A stretch of DNA of 64,000 nucleotides from Micromonospora tarapacensis (GTDB lineage: Bacteria; Actinomycetota; Actinomycetes; Mycobacteriales; Micromonosporaceae), in contig NZ_JAHCDI010000004.1 in assembly GCF_019697375.1 (NCBI RefSeq), positions 4,823,324 through 4,887,323 of the forward strand, written 5' to 3'. Below the pieces are notes generated by a model. That model did no database searches, was not told the origin of the DNA, and saw only the letters and a program-made list of their open reading frames with translations. How positions within the stretch are numbered: the first letter of the stretch is position 1; every line of letters starts with the position of its first letter. Positions 18,749-28,600 of the stretch are shown here, piece by piece. The position numbers and the translations under genes were made by a program.

Positions 18749-20811
18749 ATGAGCCTGCACGCCCGAAACACCCCGCAGCGGCGGCAGCCCGACCTGGCCG
18801 ACGAGCTGGCCGCCGAGCGGGCGCACCTGTCCAGTTCCCGGGAGGCACTGCACCGGATGCGGCAGCGCGCCGAGGCGCTCTTCGCCACCGGTGACAAGGT
18901 CGCCGGTGACGCGTACACCGCCGAGCAACTCGGGCGTCACCTGGCCCGGCGGGTGGCCGAACTGGCCGACGACCCGCGCACTCCGCTGTTCTTCGGCCGG
19001 CTCGACTTCGGCGACACGGACACCGAACACGCCGGGCGGCGCTACCACGTCGGCCGCCGGCACGTCACCGACGAACAGGGCGAACCGCTGGTGCTGGACT
19101 GGCGGGCCCCGGTCTCCCGCTCGTTCTACCGGGCCAGTGCCCGCGACCCGCAGGGCCTCGCCGTGCGGCGCCGGTTCGGCTTCGGCAACGGCGTGCTGAC
19201 CAGCTTCGAGGACGAGCACCTGGACCGGGGCGAGGAACTCGGTACGGCCAGCCGGATCCTCACCGCCGAGATCGAGCGCCCGCGGGTCGGGCCGATGCGC
19301 GACATCGTCGCCACCATTCAGCCCGAGCAGGACGAGCTGGTCCGGGCCGATCTGGCCGCCTCGATCTGCGTGCAGGGGGCACCGGGGACCGGGAAGACCG
19401 CGGTCGGGCTGCACCGCGCTGCGTACCTGCTCTACCTGCACCGCGAGCGGCTACGGCGGTCGAAGGTGCTGATCGTGGGGCCGAACCGGGCGTTCCTGGG
19501 CTACATCGCGGCGGTGCTGCCCGCGCTCGGTGAGGTGGAGGTCGAGCAGGCCACCGTGGAGGATCTGGTCGATCACGTCACGGTTCGGGCGGTGGACCCG
19601 CCGGGCGTGGCCATCGTCAAGCACGACCCGAGGATGGCCGAGGTGCTGAGCCGGGCGGTCGACGCGTACGTCGGTGAGCCGACCGAACCGATCGTCGTCT
19701 CCGACGGCTCGTTCCGCTGGCGGATCGGGCTGGAGCCGCTGCGCCGGCTGGTCCACCAGACCCGCGCCGAGCAGTTGCCGTACGCCATCGGCCGGGAGCG
19801 GATCCGCGCCCGGGTGGTCGGGCTGCTGCAACGGCAGGCCGAGGCCCGGCGGGCCGAGTCGCCGAGCGACGCGTGGCTGCGCCGGGTCGGCCGATCGAAG
19901 CAGGTGACCACGTTGCTGGACGGGGTCTGGCCGGCGCTCACCCCGGACGGGCTGCTGCACGCGCTGCTCGCCGACCCCGACCGCCTCGCGGCAGCCGCCG
20001 ACGGTCTGCTCTCCTCCGGCGAGCAGGCCCTGCTCACCGGCCCGGCCGGCACGAAGCTGGGGCGGACCCCGAAGGCCACCCGGTGGACGGCCGCCGACGC
20101 GGTGCTGATCGACGAGGCGGCGGGGTTGATCGAGCGGCCGGCCGGCTACGGGCACGTCGTGGTGGACGAGGCCCAGGACCTCTCCCCGATGCAGTGCCGG
20201 GTGATCGCCCGGCGCAGCGAGCACGGATCGCTCACCCTCCTCGGCGACCTGGCGCAGGGGACCGCGCCGTGGGCCGCCACCGACTGGCGGGAGACCCTGC
20301 GCCACCTGGGCAAGCCGGACGCCTCGGTGGTGCCGCTGACCGTCGGCTTCCGGGTGCCCGCCGCCGTGCTCGCCTTCGCCAACCGGCTGCTGCCGGCGCT
20401 GGCCGTCGACGTGCCGCCGGCCGAGTCGCTGCGCGGTGACGGCACGCTGGACGTGCGTACCGTGACCGATCTCGTCGGGGCGACCGTGGCCGAGGTGCGG
20501 GCGGCGCTCGGGCACGAGGGGTCCGTCGGGGTGATCGCCGACGACGACGCGGTGGACCGGCTGTGCGCGGCGCTGGCGGCGGCGGGGTCGGGTGCGCCAC
20601 CCACGACGACGCGGCGGCCGGGGCGCGGGTCACGGTGATGCCCGCCACCCTGGTCAAGGGCCTGGAGTACGACCAGGTCATCGTCGTGGAGCCGGCCGCC
20701 ATCGTGGCCGCCGAGCCGCGCGGACTGCACCGGTTGTACGTGGTGCTCACCCGGGCGGTCTCCCGGCTGTCGGTGCTGCACGCCGCCCCGCTGCCCACCC
20801 CGCTGCGCTGA
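18749..20811 (+). pseudogene. HelR/HelD-like UvrD-family helicase, interrupted by one frameshift
   Basis: From the ATG at 18749 (AGGAG seven bases upstream) the frame reads a HelD/HelR-type protein. It has a coiled-coil N-terminus, then Walker A CVQGAPGTGKTAVGLHRAAY, Walker B VVVDEAQDLSPMQ, and later GDLAQGTAPWAATDW. Near 20585-20592 the frame is lost and the reading continues one base off as VGCATHDDAAAGARVT, then VMPATLVKGLEYDQVIVVEP and LHRLYVVLTRAVSRLSVLH, the last helicase motifs, ending at 20811. One G seems missing from a G-run. Repaired length is about 687 residues. HelR proteins free RNA polymerase of rifamycins; HelD recycles it. If the shift is real the C-terminal motifs are lost. 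Confidence 0.7.
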
Positions 20812-20917
20812 GCGACCCACCGCACCGCACGCCCACGCGCAGGTGACCCCGTCGAACCTGGTCCCTTGCGTCCACCGACTAGACCGGTAGACGAGCACCG
20901 CCTGAAGGGAGCATCTC

Positions 20918-21805
20918 GTGATCCTCGCCCGAGCCGACCGGGCCAGCCGCCGCTACGGCAGCGTTCTCGCGCTGGATCAGGTGAACCTGGAGGTGCACGG
21001 GGGCGAACTGGTCGGCCTGCTGGGGCCGAACGGCGCCGGCAAGAGCACCCTGCTCAACCTGCTGGTCGGGCTGCGCAAGCCGACGTCGGGCCGGGTGGAG
21101 CTGTACGGCGGCGACCCGCGTGAACCGGCCAGCCGCCGGCAGGTCGGGGTCACCCCGCAGGAGACCGGGCTGCCCGCCACGCTGCGGGTCGGTGAGGTGG
21201 TGGACTTCGTCTCGGCCCACTACCCGGACCCGATCCCACGCGGCGAGTTGCTCGACCGGTTCGGCCTGAGCGAGCAGGTCCGGCGACAGACCGGCGGGTT
21301 GTCCGGCGGGCAGAAGCGCCGGCTCGCGGTCGCGCTGGCCTTCGTCGGCCGGCCCCGGCTGGTCCTGCTCGACGAGCCGACCACCGGGCTGGACGTGGAG
21401 GCCCGGCACACGCTGTGGGAGGCGATCCGCGCGTTCCACGCCGATGGTGGCACCGTGCTGCTGAGCAGCCACTACCTGGAGGAGGTGGAGGCGCTGGCCC
21501 ACCGGGTGGTGGTGATCGGCCGGGGCCGAGTGCTCGCCGACGACAGCGTCGACGCGATCCGCGCCGTCGTCGGCGTACGCCGGGTGAGCCTGACCGCGGA
21601 CGTGCTGCCGGCGCTGCCCGGCGTGGTCCGCACCGAGCAGGTCGACGGCCGGACCCACCTGCTCACCGCCGACGCCGACCAGCTGGTCCGGGATCTGGTC
21701 GCCAGCGGGGTCGCGTTCCGGGATCTGGAGGTACGCCCGACCTCGCTGGAGGAGGCGTTCCTCACCATCACGACCACCGCCGAAGCCGAGCCGGCGCCCG
21801 CCTGA
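20918..21805 (+). CDS. ABC transporter ATP-binding protein (ABC-2 exporter type)
   Basis: This 295-residue ATPase has Walker A GPNGAGKST, a signature LSGGQKRRLAVALAF, Walker B LVLLDEPTTGLD and the switch region LLSSHYLEE. A ~70-residue C-terminal extension is typical of drug-export (DrrA-like) subunits. GTG start at 20918, with AAGGGAG upstream. It pairs with the permease 12 bases downstream. The substrate is unknown; proximity to the HelR-like gene might hint at antibiotic export but does not show it. Confidence 0.9.
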   Translation: MILARADRASRRYGSVLALDQVNLEVHGGELVGLLGPNGAGKSTLLNLLVGLRKPTSGRVELYGGDPREPASRRQVGVTPQETGLPATLRVGEVVDFVSAHYPDPIPRGELLDRFGLSEQVRRQTGGLSGGQKRRLAVALAFVGRPRLVLLDEPTTGLDVEARHTLWEAIRAFHADGGTVLLSSHYLEEVEALAHRVVVIGRGRVLADDSVDAIRAVVGVRRVSLTADVLPALPGVVRTEQVDGRTHLLTADADQLVRDLVASGVAFRDLEVRPTSLEEAFLTITTTAEAEPAPA

Positions 21806-21817
21806 GGAGACCCTGCC

Positions 21818-22554
21818 GTGCAACTCGTCCTGACCCATGCGCGCTACCAACTGCTGGAGACGATCCGCATCCCGATCGCGATCTTCGGCAGCGCGTTCTT
21901 CCCGGCCGTCGCGATGCTCTTCTTCGTGGTGCCGTTCGCGGGGAAGGACCCGGTGGCCGCCACCTTCGCCACCGGGGCGATGGTCACCTTCTCGGTGATG
22001 AGCGCCAACATATTCCAGTACGGCGTCGGCGTCGCCGAGGATCGGGCACAGCCCTGGGATCCGTTCACCCGGACGCTGCCGGCCGGGCCGGCCCGCGCTT
22101 CGCCGGCCGGATCGCGGCCGGGCTGATCGTCACCTATCTGTCGCTGATTCCTTTGGGGGTCATCGCGGCGACGCTCACCGCGGCCCGGATCGGCCCGGGG
22201 GCGTTCCTGCTGGCGCTGGTCACCGTGGGGGTGATCTCGGTGCCGTTCACGCTGATGGGGTTGAGCATCGGGTATTCGCTGCCGAGCAAGGCGGCGATCG
22301 TGGTGGCCCAGCTCGTCTTCTTCCCGCTCGCCTTCGGCGGCGGGCTGCTCTCCGCCCCCGGCAGCGCGCCCGGTTTCATCGAGGCGATCGCGCCCTATCT
22401 GCCCACCCGAGGCGCCGTGGAGTTGATGTGGGCGGCCGTCGGCGACTACTCGATCAACCCGTTGTCGCTGGTCATGCTCGGTGTGTGGGTGGTGGTGCTG
22501 GCCGCGCTCGCCGGGTGGGCGTACCGGCGGGACGAGGGTCGCCGGTTCAGCTGA
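21818..22554 (+). pseudogene. ABC-2 type permease, interrupted by one frameshift
   Basis: From GTG 21818 (AGGAG upstream) the frame reads MQLVLTHARYQLLETIRIPI and several membrane helices to PWDPFTRTLPAGP. It then switches to another frame around 22090-22100, continuing RFAGRIAAGLIVTYLSLIPL through further helices to the C-terminus YRRDEGRRFS at 22554. The two parts together make an ordinary ABC-2 permease of about 245 residues with six helices, partner of the ATPase upstream. One base appears missing in a GGCC-rich stretch. Confidence 0.75.
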
Positions 22555-22651
22555 CGTTCGCCCCGTTTCCGCCCCGGGCGGCCACCGGACGGTGCCACGA
22601 TGCCGGGGAGGGCGGTCGGTCGGCGGTCGCCTGAGGTCGAGAGGGGTGGCC

Positions 22652-23425
22652 GTGGCCAGCGTCCCACCGGGTACGCCCTGCTGGGCCGACCTGGCGACGC
22701 CCGAACTCGACGCGGCCCGACGGTTCTATCCGGAACTCTTCGGCTGGACCGGCCGGGTGGATGCCGAGCCGGAGGCCGGCGGGTACACGACATTCCTGCT
22801 GGGCGGCCGGGCGGTGGCCGGCGCGGGCCAGCCGGCCGTACCGGATCAGGTGCCGATCTGGTCGACGTACGTCGCCACCGACGAGGCCGACCTGGTCGCC
22901 GGCCGGGTGCAGCGGGCCGGCGGGCAGGTGGTGGTGCCGCCGTTCGAGGTCTTCGACCGGGGCCGGATGGCGGTCTTCACCGATCCGGCCGGTGCCGCGT
23001 TCAGCGTCTGGCAGCCGATGGCCTTCCCGGGGGCCGAGGTCTTCGACGTTCCCGGTGCGATGAGCTGGACCGAGTTGGTCACGCCCGACCCGGACGGGGC
23101 GAGGACCTTCTACGAGCTGGTCTTCGGGTGGCAGCCCGAGGAGGAGCCGATGGGGCAGGCCGCCTACACCGGATGGCGGCTGGGCGACCGGATGGTGGCC
23201 GGGATGATGCCGCCCCGGGGCGCCGACTTCCCGGCGGATTCGCCGGCCTACTGGTCGGTGTACTTCTCGGTGGCCGACGCGGACGCCACGGCGGCGCACG
23301 CCGCCGAGCTGGGCGGCTCGATACTGGTCCCACCCCGCGACATCCCGGCCGGCCGCACCGCCGCCCTCCGCGACCCGCACGGCGCCCTCTTCTCCGTCAT
23401 CACCCTCACCCCCCCACCACCCTGA
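22652..23425 (+). CDS. Two-domain VOC (glyoxalase-fold) protein
   Basis: This protein of about 257 residues has two tandem vicinal-oxygen-chelate domains (1-~125 and ~130-257). Each has the pattern of ARRFYPELFGWTG or ARTFYELVFGWQP followed by a late DPAGAAFSVWQP or DPHGALFSVITL block. It resembles the actinobacterial Cfp30B/27-kDa antigen family, whose reaction is not established. GTG 22652 is preferred, with GAGAGGGG just upstream; GTG 22646 is also in frame. It converges with the btuD-like gene across a palindromic element. Confidence 0.8.
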   Translation: MASVPPGTPCWADLATPELDAARRFYPELFGWTGRVDAEPEAGGYTTFLLGGRAVAGAGQPAVPDQVPIWSTYVATDEADLVAGRVQRAGGQVVVPPFEVFDRGRMAVFTDPAGAAFSVWQPMAFPGAEVFDVPGAMSWTELVTPDPDGARTFYELVFGWQPEEEPMGQAAYTGWRLGDRMVAGMMPPRGADFPADSPAYWSVYFSVADADATAAHAAELGGSILVPPRDIPAGRTAALRDPHGALFSVITLTPPPP

Positions 23426-23432
23426 CCCCCAA

Positions 23433-23515
23433 GCGCGTCGATCATGGAGTTGTGGTTGTCAGTTTGTGGCTATTCGTCGCTTTGAAAAGGCGCCACAACT
23501 CCATGATCGACGCGC
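23433..23515. repeat. Palindromic repeat element with 23-base perfect arms
   Basis: The arms at 23433-23455 and 23493-23515 are perfect inverted repeats of 23 bases beginning GCGCGTCGATCATGG, with a 37-base spacer. It lies between convergent genes and could end both transcripts. The right arm and spacer are inside the reading frame of the btuD-like gene and encode its last residues (MRVDHGVVAPFQSDE), so it looks like an insertion into the gene's 3' end. The symmetry suggests a mobile palindromic element or the relic of one. Confidence 0.7.
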
Positions 23516-24318
23516 ATGGGGGTGGGGTGGGTGGGGCGGGTGGGGAGGACTAGGGGGCCGTGGGGGCCGGGGATGATCCGGACGTGGGCGCGGTAGTGGT
23601 GGGCGAGGAGGTCCTCGGTGAGGACTTCGGTGGGGGTGCCGGTGGCGGCGATCCGGCCGCCGGCGAGCAGCACCAGGCGGTCGGCGTACTCGCCGGCGAT
23701 CGACAGGTCGTGCATGGTGGCCAGCACGGTCAACCCGTGCGTGCGGCGCAGCTGGTCAACCAGTTCCAGGACCTCCTGCTGGTGGCCAATGTCGAGCGCG
23801 CTCGTCGGTTCGTCGAGCAGCAGCAGGGTGGCGCCCTGGGCCAACGCCCGGGCCAGGAAGACCCGCTGCCGCTCGCCGCCGGAGAGGGTGGCCAACTCGC
23901 GGGCCTGGAAGCCGGCGAGGTCGAGCCGGTCGAGCACCTCGTGCACCACGGCGAGGTCGGCACCGGACTCCCGGCCCAGCGGCGGGATGTACGGGTTGCG
24001 GCCGAGCAGCACGTAGTCCAGCACCGCCATGCCGGGCGGTACGACCGGGGACTGGGCGACCGTGGCCACCACCCGGGCCCGTTCCCGCCGGCCCAGCGCG
24101 CCCAGCGGCGTACCGAAGAGCCGGACGGCGTCCGGCGCGGGGAGCAGGCCGCCGACGGCGCGCAGCAGCGTCGACTTGCCGGCGCCGTTGGGCCCGATCA
24201 CGGTGACCCACTCGCCGACCGCCACGGTCAGGTCGATGCCGGCGAGGATCGGCACCCCGTCCAGCCGGACCCGCAGGTCCCGTACCTCGACGGCGGGGTC
24301 GGCCGGGGGTGCGGTCAC
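23470..24318 (-). CDS. btuD: Cobalamin ABC transporter ATP-binding protein (BtuD-like)
   Basis: This 282-residue FecE/BtuD-family ATPase has Walker A IGPNGAGKST, signature LSGGERQRVFLARAL, Walker B LLLLDEPTSALD and the H-switch TMHD. Its GTG overlaps the permease stop (GTGA). The B12 riboswitch at the head of the operon assigns cobalamin or a corrinoid as substrate; the family alone would also fit iron-siderophores. The last ~15 residues come from the palindromic repeat and are not part of the normal domain. Confidence 0.85.
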   Translation of the reverse strand: MTAPPADPAVEVRDLRVRLDGVPILAGIDLTVAVGEWVTVIGPNGAGKSTLLRAVGGLLPAPDAVRLFGTPLGALGRRERARVVATVAQSPVVPPGMAVLDYVLLGRNPYIPPLGRESGADLAVVHEVLDRLDLAGFQARELATLSGGERQRVFLARALAQGATLLLLDEPTSALDIGHQQEVLELVDQLRRTHGLTVLATMHDLSIAGEYADRLVLLAGGRIAATGTPTEVLTEDLLAHHYRAHVRIIPGPHGPLVLPTRPTHPTPMRVDHGVVAPFQSDE

Positions 24319-25409
24319 GTCAGCACCCGCCGGGCGGAACGCAGCACCAGGACGAAGAACGGGCCGCCCAGCAGCGCGGTGACCACCCCGATCGGGATCT
24401 CCTGCGGTGCGGAGGCGGTCCGCGCCACCACGTCGGTCAGGGCCAGGAAGGCGCCACCGAACAGCAGCGACAGCGGCAGGATGACCCGGTAGCTCGACCC
24501 GGCGAGCAGTCGTACGGTGTGCGGCACGATGATGCCGACGAAGCCGATCAGGCCGGACGCGGAGACCGCGGCGGCGGTGCCCAGCGAGGCGGCGGCGATC
24601 AGCAGGTACCGGGACCGCTGCGGGTGAAGGCCGAGGCTGGCCGCCTCGTCGTCACCGACCGAGAGCACGTCCAGCTCGCGCCGGAGCAGCAGGATGACCA
24701 GACTGGTGAGCAGGAAGTACGGCAGGACCAGCCGGACGTCCTGCCAGCCGGCGGTGGCCAGCCGCCCGAGCAGCCAGGAGTACACCTGCTGGATGCTGTC
24801 CGCGTGGCGTTGCAGCAGGTACGTCTGCCCGGCGCTGAGGAACGCGGAGACGGCCACCCCGGCGAGGATCAACGCGGCCGGCGAGCGGCTGCGTCCCCCG
24901 GCGGCGCCGAGCAGGTACGTCATCGTGACCGCGCCGAGCGAGCCGACGAAGGCCGCCAGCGGAATCGTGACCGGCAGCCCGCTCAGTGACCCGCCCGCCC
25001 CCACCCCGAGGGTCAGCACCACGGTGACCGCCAGCCCCGCCCCGGCGGCGACGCCGAGCAGGTACGGGTCGGCCAGCGGATTGCGGAACACCCCCTGGTA
25101 CGCCCCACCGGCCAGGGCGAGCAGCCCGCCGACCAGCAGGCCCAGCACCGCGCGGGGCAGCCGCAGCTCGGTGACGATGGCGACCTCGCGCTCGGTCAGC
25201 CCGCTGTCCAGGCGTACCCCCGGGAGCAGGTTGAGCAGTTCGATCGCGACGCTGCCGGGCGGCAGGCTGACCGGGCCGAGCGAGACGCCGGCGACCAGGG
25301 CGACGAGCACGGCGAGCACACCGGCGGCGAGCCAGCGTTTCCGCAGGCCCCCCGGTCGGGGCGGCGTGGCCACCCCGACCGGTCCGACCTTTTTCAGCGT
25401 TCGCGGCAT
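24315..25409 (-). CDS. btuC: Cobalamin ABC transporter permease (BtuC-like)
   Basis: This 364-residue FecCD-family permease has about ten hydrophobic helices. Family blocks include RLPRAVLGLLVGGLLALAGG, FRNPLADPYLLGVAAGAGL and GLIGFVGIIVPHTVRLLAG. Start ATG at 25409, 29 bases after the binding-protein stop. It forms the membrane channel with the ATPase encoded downstream and receives substrate from the lipoprotein encoded upstream. Substrate assignment rests on the riboswitch. Confidence 0.88.
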   Translation of the reverse strand: MPRTLKKVGPVGVATPPRPGGLRKRWLAAGVLAVLVALVAGVSLGPVSLPPGSVAIELLNLLPGVRLDSGLTEREVAIVTELRLPRAVLGLLVGGLLALAGGAYQGVFRNPLADPYLLGVAAGAGLAVTVVLTLGVGAGGSLSGLPVTIPLAAFVGSLGAVTMTYLLGAAGGRSRSPAALILAGVAVSAFLSAGQTYLLQRHADSIQQVYSWLLGRLATAGWQDVRLVLPYFLLTSLVILLLRRELDVLSVGDDEAASLGLHPQRSRYLLIAAASLGTAAAVSASGLIGFVGIIVPHTVRLLAGSSYRVILPLSLLFGGAFLALTDVVARTASAPQEIPIGVVTALLGGPFFVLVLRSARRVLT

Positions 25410-25438
25410 GGCCGGCCCTCGCTACCGCTGGCCCTCCG

Positions 25439-26377
25439 TCACGATGCGGGCAGTTCGGCGGTGGCGTCCACGATGGTGCGCAGCAGGTCCACCACGCGCG
25501 GCCCCCAGCGGGAGGCGATGTCGTCGTCGAGCTCCACGATCTGGTCGTTGCGCACCGCGTTGATGCTGGACCAGCCGCTGCGGGCCTTGACCGTTTCGGC
25601 GCTCTGCTGGCAGCACGTGACGTCGGAGAGGAAGACGAAGTCCGGGTTGGCCTTGACGATCACTTCCTGGGACAGCTGCGGGTAGCCGGCGCTTTTGCCG
25701 TCGGCGTCGGCCGCGTCGGCGATGTTCTCCAGGCCGGCGAGGGTGTAGACCGAGCCGATGAAGGTCTTGCTGGTCGCGGTGTAGAGCTCCGGGCCCAGCT
25801 CGTGGAAGTAGGTGGGCGCCGTCGCCCGCTGCGGCACCTCGGCCACGATCTTCGTGATGTCGTCCTTCATCCGCTGCACCACGTCGGCCGCCGCGTCGGT
25901 GTTGCCGGTGAGCGTGCCCAGCTCGGTGAGCTGCCGGTACGAGTCGTCCAGGGTCTGCGCCGCCGGGGTCAGGTAGACCGGGATCCTCAGCGCGGTGAGC
26001 TGGTCGACGATCTTGTTGCGGTCGTCGCTGAGTACCACCAGATCGGGGTCCTTCGCGGCGATCGCCTCGGCGTTCGGCTGATAGCCGGACAGGTCCGTCT
26101 TCGGCGCGTCGGCGGGGAAGTTGGACTGGTCGTCGACGGCGGTGACCTGCGGGCCGGCCCCGACCGCGAAGAGCATCTCGGTGGCCGTCGCCGACAGCGA
26201 GACGATCTTCTCGGGCCGCTGTTCCAGGGTCAGTCCGCCGACGGTGACGGGGAAGGCGGCGGCGGTCGGGCTGCCGCTGGGGGCGGGTGTCTCGGTGGTC
26301 TTCTCGGCGCAGGCACCGAGCGCGAGCGCGGCCACCGCAAGGGTGGCGGCGAAGACCCGGGGGGTACGTCTGAACAT
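25439..26377 (-). CDS. btuF: Cobalamin-binding lipoprotein (BtuF-like)
   Basis: This 312-residue substrate-binding protein has a lipoprotein signal (LALGAC, lipid-modified C23) and the helical-backbone TroA/BtuF fold: RPEKIVSLSATATEMLFAVG, DPDLVVLSDD, and NPDFVFLSDVTCCQQSA with an unusual Cys pair. The ATG at 26377 follows a strong AGGAGG and supersedes a longer frame that runs into the riboswitch. That AGGAGG is partly inside the 3' arm of a hairpin controlled by the riboswitch, so translation should fall when cobalamin is abundant. Confidence 0.88.
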   Translation of the reverse strand: MFRRTPRVFAATLAVAALALGACAEKTTETPAPSGSPTAAAFPVTVGGLTLEQRPEKIVSLSATATEMLFAVGAGPQVTAVDDQSNFPADAPKTDLSGYQPNAEAIAAKDPDLVVLSDDRNKIVDQLTALRIPVYLTPAAQTLDDSYRQLTELGTLTGNTDAAADVVQRMKDDITKIVAEVPQRATAPTYFHELGPELYTATSKTFIGSVYTLAGLENIADAADADGKSAGYPQLSQEVIVKANPDFVFLSDVTCCQQSAETVKARSGWSSINAVRNDQIVELDDDIASRWGPRVVDLLRTIVDATAELPAS

Positions 26378-26384
26378 CGGTCCT

Positions 26385-26578
26385 CCTGTCGGTCGAGGAT
26401 TGCGGTGCTTCGCCGACAGGGAGCCTGAGCGCCCGTCCGCGAGGCGCCCTTCCTCGAGAGCGCGAATCGCGACCGCGCCACAGGCGACCTGGCTCGTCCC
26501 CGGTTTCGGGGCATCACAGTTGCGGGACAGCGCCGGTGTCGCACCGGCTTCGCTGCGGCGGGTCGGTAAGACCGTAGC
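26385..26578 (-). ncRNA. Cobalamin (B12) riboswitch with translational expression platform
   Basis: Reading the minus strand, the leader contains the B12-riboswitch landmarks in order: GAAGCCGGTGCGACACCGGC (26551-26532), GTCCCGCAACTGTGATG (26528-26511 region) and GAGCCAGGTCGCCTG (26494-26480, the B12 box). Downstream, arms CCTGTCGG (26420-26413) and CCGACAGG (26392-26385) form a hairpin whose 3' arm overlaps the AGGAGG of btuF. This implies that ligand binding favours sequestration of the ribosome site. Boundaries are approximate. Confidence 0.93.
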
Positions 26579-26677
26579 GCACGCCCGGGCTACGGCCCGT
26601 CGAGCGGGCCGGCGGCGCTTGCGGGCGGCCCGCCGGGACAACGACCACTCGCCGGCCTTTGTCCGTTTGGTCCTTGA

Positions 26678-26715
26678 GACGGGGCCCCGGCGCGAGGGGA
26701 TGCCGGGGCCCCGTC
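26678..26715. terminator. Strong terminator hairpin after the M14 carboxypeptidase gene
   Basis: Perfect 14-base arms GACGGGGCCCCGGC and GCCGGGGCCCCGTC with a 10-base loop begin a few bases after the carboxypeptidase stop on the minus strand. It separates that gene from the btu riboswitch transcript. Confidence 0.8.
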
Positions 26716-26719
26716 CCGC

Positions 26720-28600
26720 TCAGGAGGCGGTGATGGTGACGTTGTCCACGGCCGCCTCGACCAGGCTGGCCGTCGAGGCGTCCGCGGCCTCCACCAGGAT
26801 CCGGATCGACTGTCCGGCGTACGGGCTGAGGTTGAGGTTCGACACCGCCCAGGCACCGTTGCGGTTGCTGGCGGCACCGGCCTGGGTGAGCAGCGCCGTG
26901 GTGCCGCCGTTGTGCACCACGCTGACCCGGAGGTAGTCCGCCGAGGACGCGTTCGAGCCGTGCGCCAGGTACCAGGCCAGCGACAGCGTCAACGTGCCGC
27001 TGGACGGCAACGTGACGGCCGGGGACCGGGCGCTGGTGACGCCGCTGTCGATGTCGTAGCTGCCCGCGCCACTGCCGGCGAGCCGGCCGGTGACCAGGTC
27101 GTTGCTGCCCGCGTACGGGTTGAGTTGCTTGGCCCCGCTGGAGCTGGTGGCCTGCGCGGCGCCCCGCTCCCACTGGCCGGTGGCCGCGGTGTCGGTGCCG
27201 TTCGGGTTGATCGTCCAGCCGGTCGCGGTCTCGAAGGTGTCGGACCAGACCGTGGTCCCGCCGCCACCGCTGCCGCAGTACTGGGCCTGCTTGCCGATCG
27301 CCCGGTACGGGCAGTCGGCGTACTCGGAGAGGATCAGCACCGCCTCACGGTTGCGCGAGGTCTGCTGCGGGATCACCTCGTCGGGCGGGTAGAAGCCGCC
27401 ACCGGAGGCCGATCCCGGATACAGCTCGAAGGTGTACGCCCAGATGCCGTGCGCGGCCCACATCCAGTCGATGCTGCTGCCGTCGGTGATGTACAGGTCG
27501 CTCGACTGCTGCGGGGTGAAACCGTTTGTCGCCGCCATCTGCTGGCCGATGGTGGCGAAGGTGTTGTACTGGTCGGCACTCATCCCCGGGGCGGTGTTGT
27601 TGTACGTGTAGCCGTACGGCCAGAGCACCAGTTGCGAGTAGGTGTGGAAGTCGATGTTGGCCTTGATCTGCTGCACGCCGCCGACCACCCGGCTGTTGAC
27701 GAAGTTGCGCAGCGCCTGCGTCTCGGGTGCGGAGAACGCCGACGGACCCCGGTAGGTGTCCGAGGAGGTCGAGCCGGACGAGCCGCCGCAGCAGCCCCAG
27801 TTGTAGCTCCAGTTCCGGTTCAGGTCGGTCCCGACGTACGACGATCCGCTGTTGGGCTGGCGGTTCTTGCGCCAGGACCGGTAGGAGCCGGTGGCGATGT
27901 CGTACTCGCTGCCGTCCGGGTTGACCGACGGCACGACCCAGATCTCCCGGCCGTTGACCAGACTGGTGATCCGGGAGTCGGAGCCGTAGCCGTCGGTGAA
28001 CTGGTTGAGCAGGTAGATCGCCATCTCGACGGTCAGGTGCTCGCGGGCGTGCTGCTGCGAGTTGAACAGGATCTCCGGCTCGTCCTCGTCGGTGGCGACG
28101 TTGTCGGAGATCTTCACCGCGACCAGGTCACGACCCTCGTACGAGGTGCCGATGCTGACCTTCCGCGCGATGGTCGGGTGGTCGGCGACCACCTTGTTGA
28201 CCGCCGCGATCATCTCCGGGTAGTCGTGGTAGTTGGCGTCGGCCGACGGGAAGCCGAAGATGCCGACGTCCCCCTCGGCCTGTCCGCGGTCGGTCGGCAG
28301 GGCGGCGATCGCCTCCAGCCGGAACCCGAGCCGGGTGATGGCGGCAGCCTCGGCACGGGTTGCCGAGATGTGCAGCACTCCGTGCTCCGAGTAGTCGATC
28401 GCGGCACCCGTACGGGCGACCGCGTTGCGGTCGGCGAGCGTCTTCGGGCCGAGCACCCGGTAGGGCACGGCGGCCGGCTGTTCGTCCCGGTTGGGTGCCG
28501 GTTCGGCGGAGACCGGCGGCGTGGCGATGGTGAGCAGGCCGAGCCCGGCGGCGACGATGAGCGCCAGGGTGCGGCGGACGGGGATAGAACGGAAGGCCAT
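26720..28600 (-). CDS. Secreted zinc carboxypeptidase, M14 family
   Basis: This 626-residue exoenzyme has a signal peptide (to about PPVSAEP). A ~75-residue propeptide-like part leads to the M14 catalytic domain. Zinc ligands H and E lie in [14 protein letters not shown] and the third H in [15 protein letters not shown]; the catalytic Glu region is [17 protein letters not shown] and [10 protein letters not shown] are family blocks. After CGSGGGG a C-terminal ~155-residue beta-sandwich-like domain ([20 protein letters not shown]...) resembles convertase-P or carbohydrate-binding modules. ATG 28600 follows GAGGAGG. It should trim C-terminal residues from extracellular peptides. Confidence 0.92.
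   Translation of the reverse strand: MAFRSIPVRRTLALIVAAGLGLLTIATPPVSAEPAPNRDEQPAAVPYRVLGPKTLADRNAVARTGAAIDYSEHGVLHISATRAEAAAITRLGFRLEAIAALPTDRGQAEGDVGIFGFPSADANYHDYPEMIAAVNKVVADHPTIARKVSIGTSYEGRDLVAVKISDNVATDEDEPEILFNSQQHAREHLTVEMAIYLLNQFTDGYGSDSRITSLVNGREIWVVPSVNPDGSEYDIATGSYRSWRKNRQPNSGSSYVGTDLNRNWSYNWGCCGGSSGSTSSDTYRGPSAFSAPETQALRNFVNSRVVGGVQQIKANIDFHTYSQLVLWPYGYTYNNTAPGMSADQYNTFATIGQQMAATNGFTPQQSSDLYITDGSSIDWMWAAHGIWAYTFELYPGSASGGGFYPPDEVIPQQTSRNREAVLILSEYADCPYRAIGKQAQYCGSGGGGTTVWSDTFETATGWTINPNGTDTAATGQWERGAAQATSSSGAKQLNPYAGSNDLVTGRLAGSGAGSYDIDSGVTSARSPAVTLPSSGTLTLSLAWYLAHGSNASSADYLRVSVVHNGGTTALLTQAGAASNRNGAWAVSNLNLSPYAGQSIRILVEAADASTASLVEAAVDNVTITAS

Noticed and set aside
24309..24989. 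Plus-strand open frames across the btu and paa regions
   Set aside because: They lie opposite well-supported transporter or enzyme genes and consist of His/Gln/Arg/Pro-rich sequence typical of antisense frames in GC-rich DNA.
23470..26377. Iron-siderophore transporter
   Set aside because: The family is ambiguous, but the cobalamin riboswitch immediately upstream makes B12 the better assignment.
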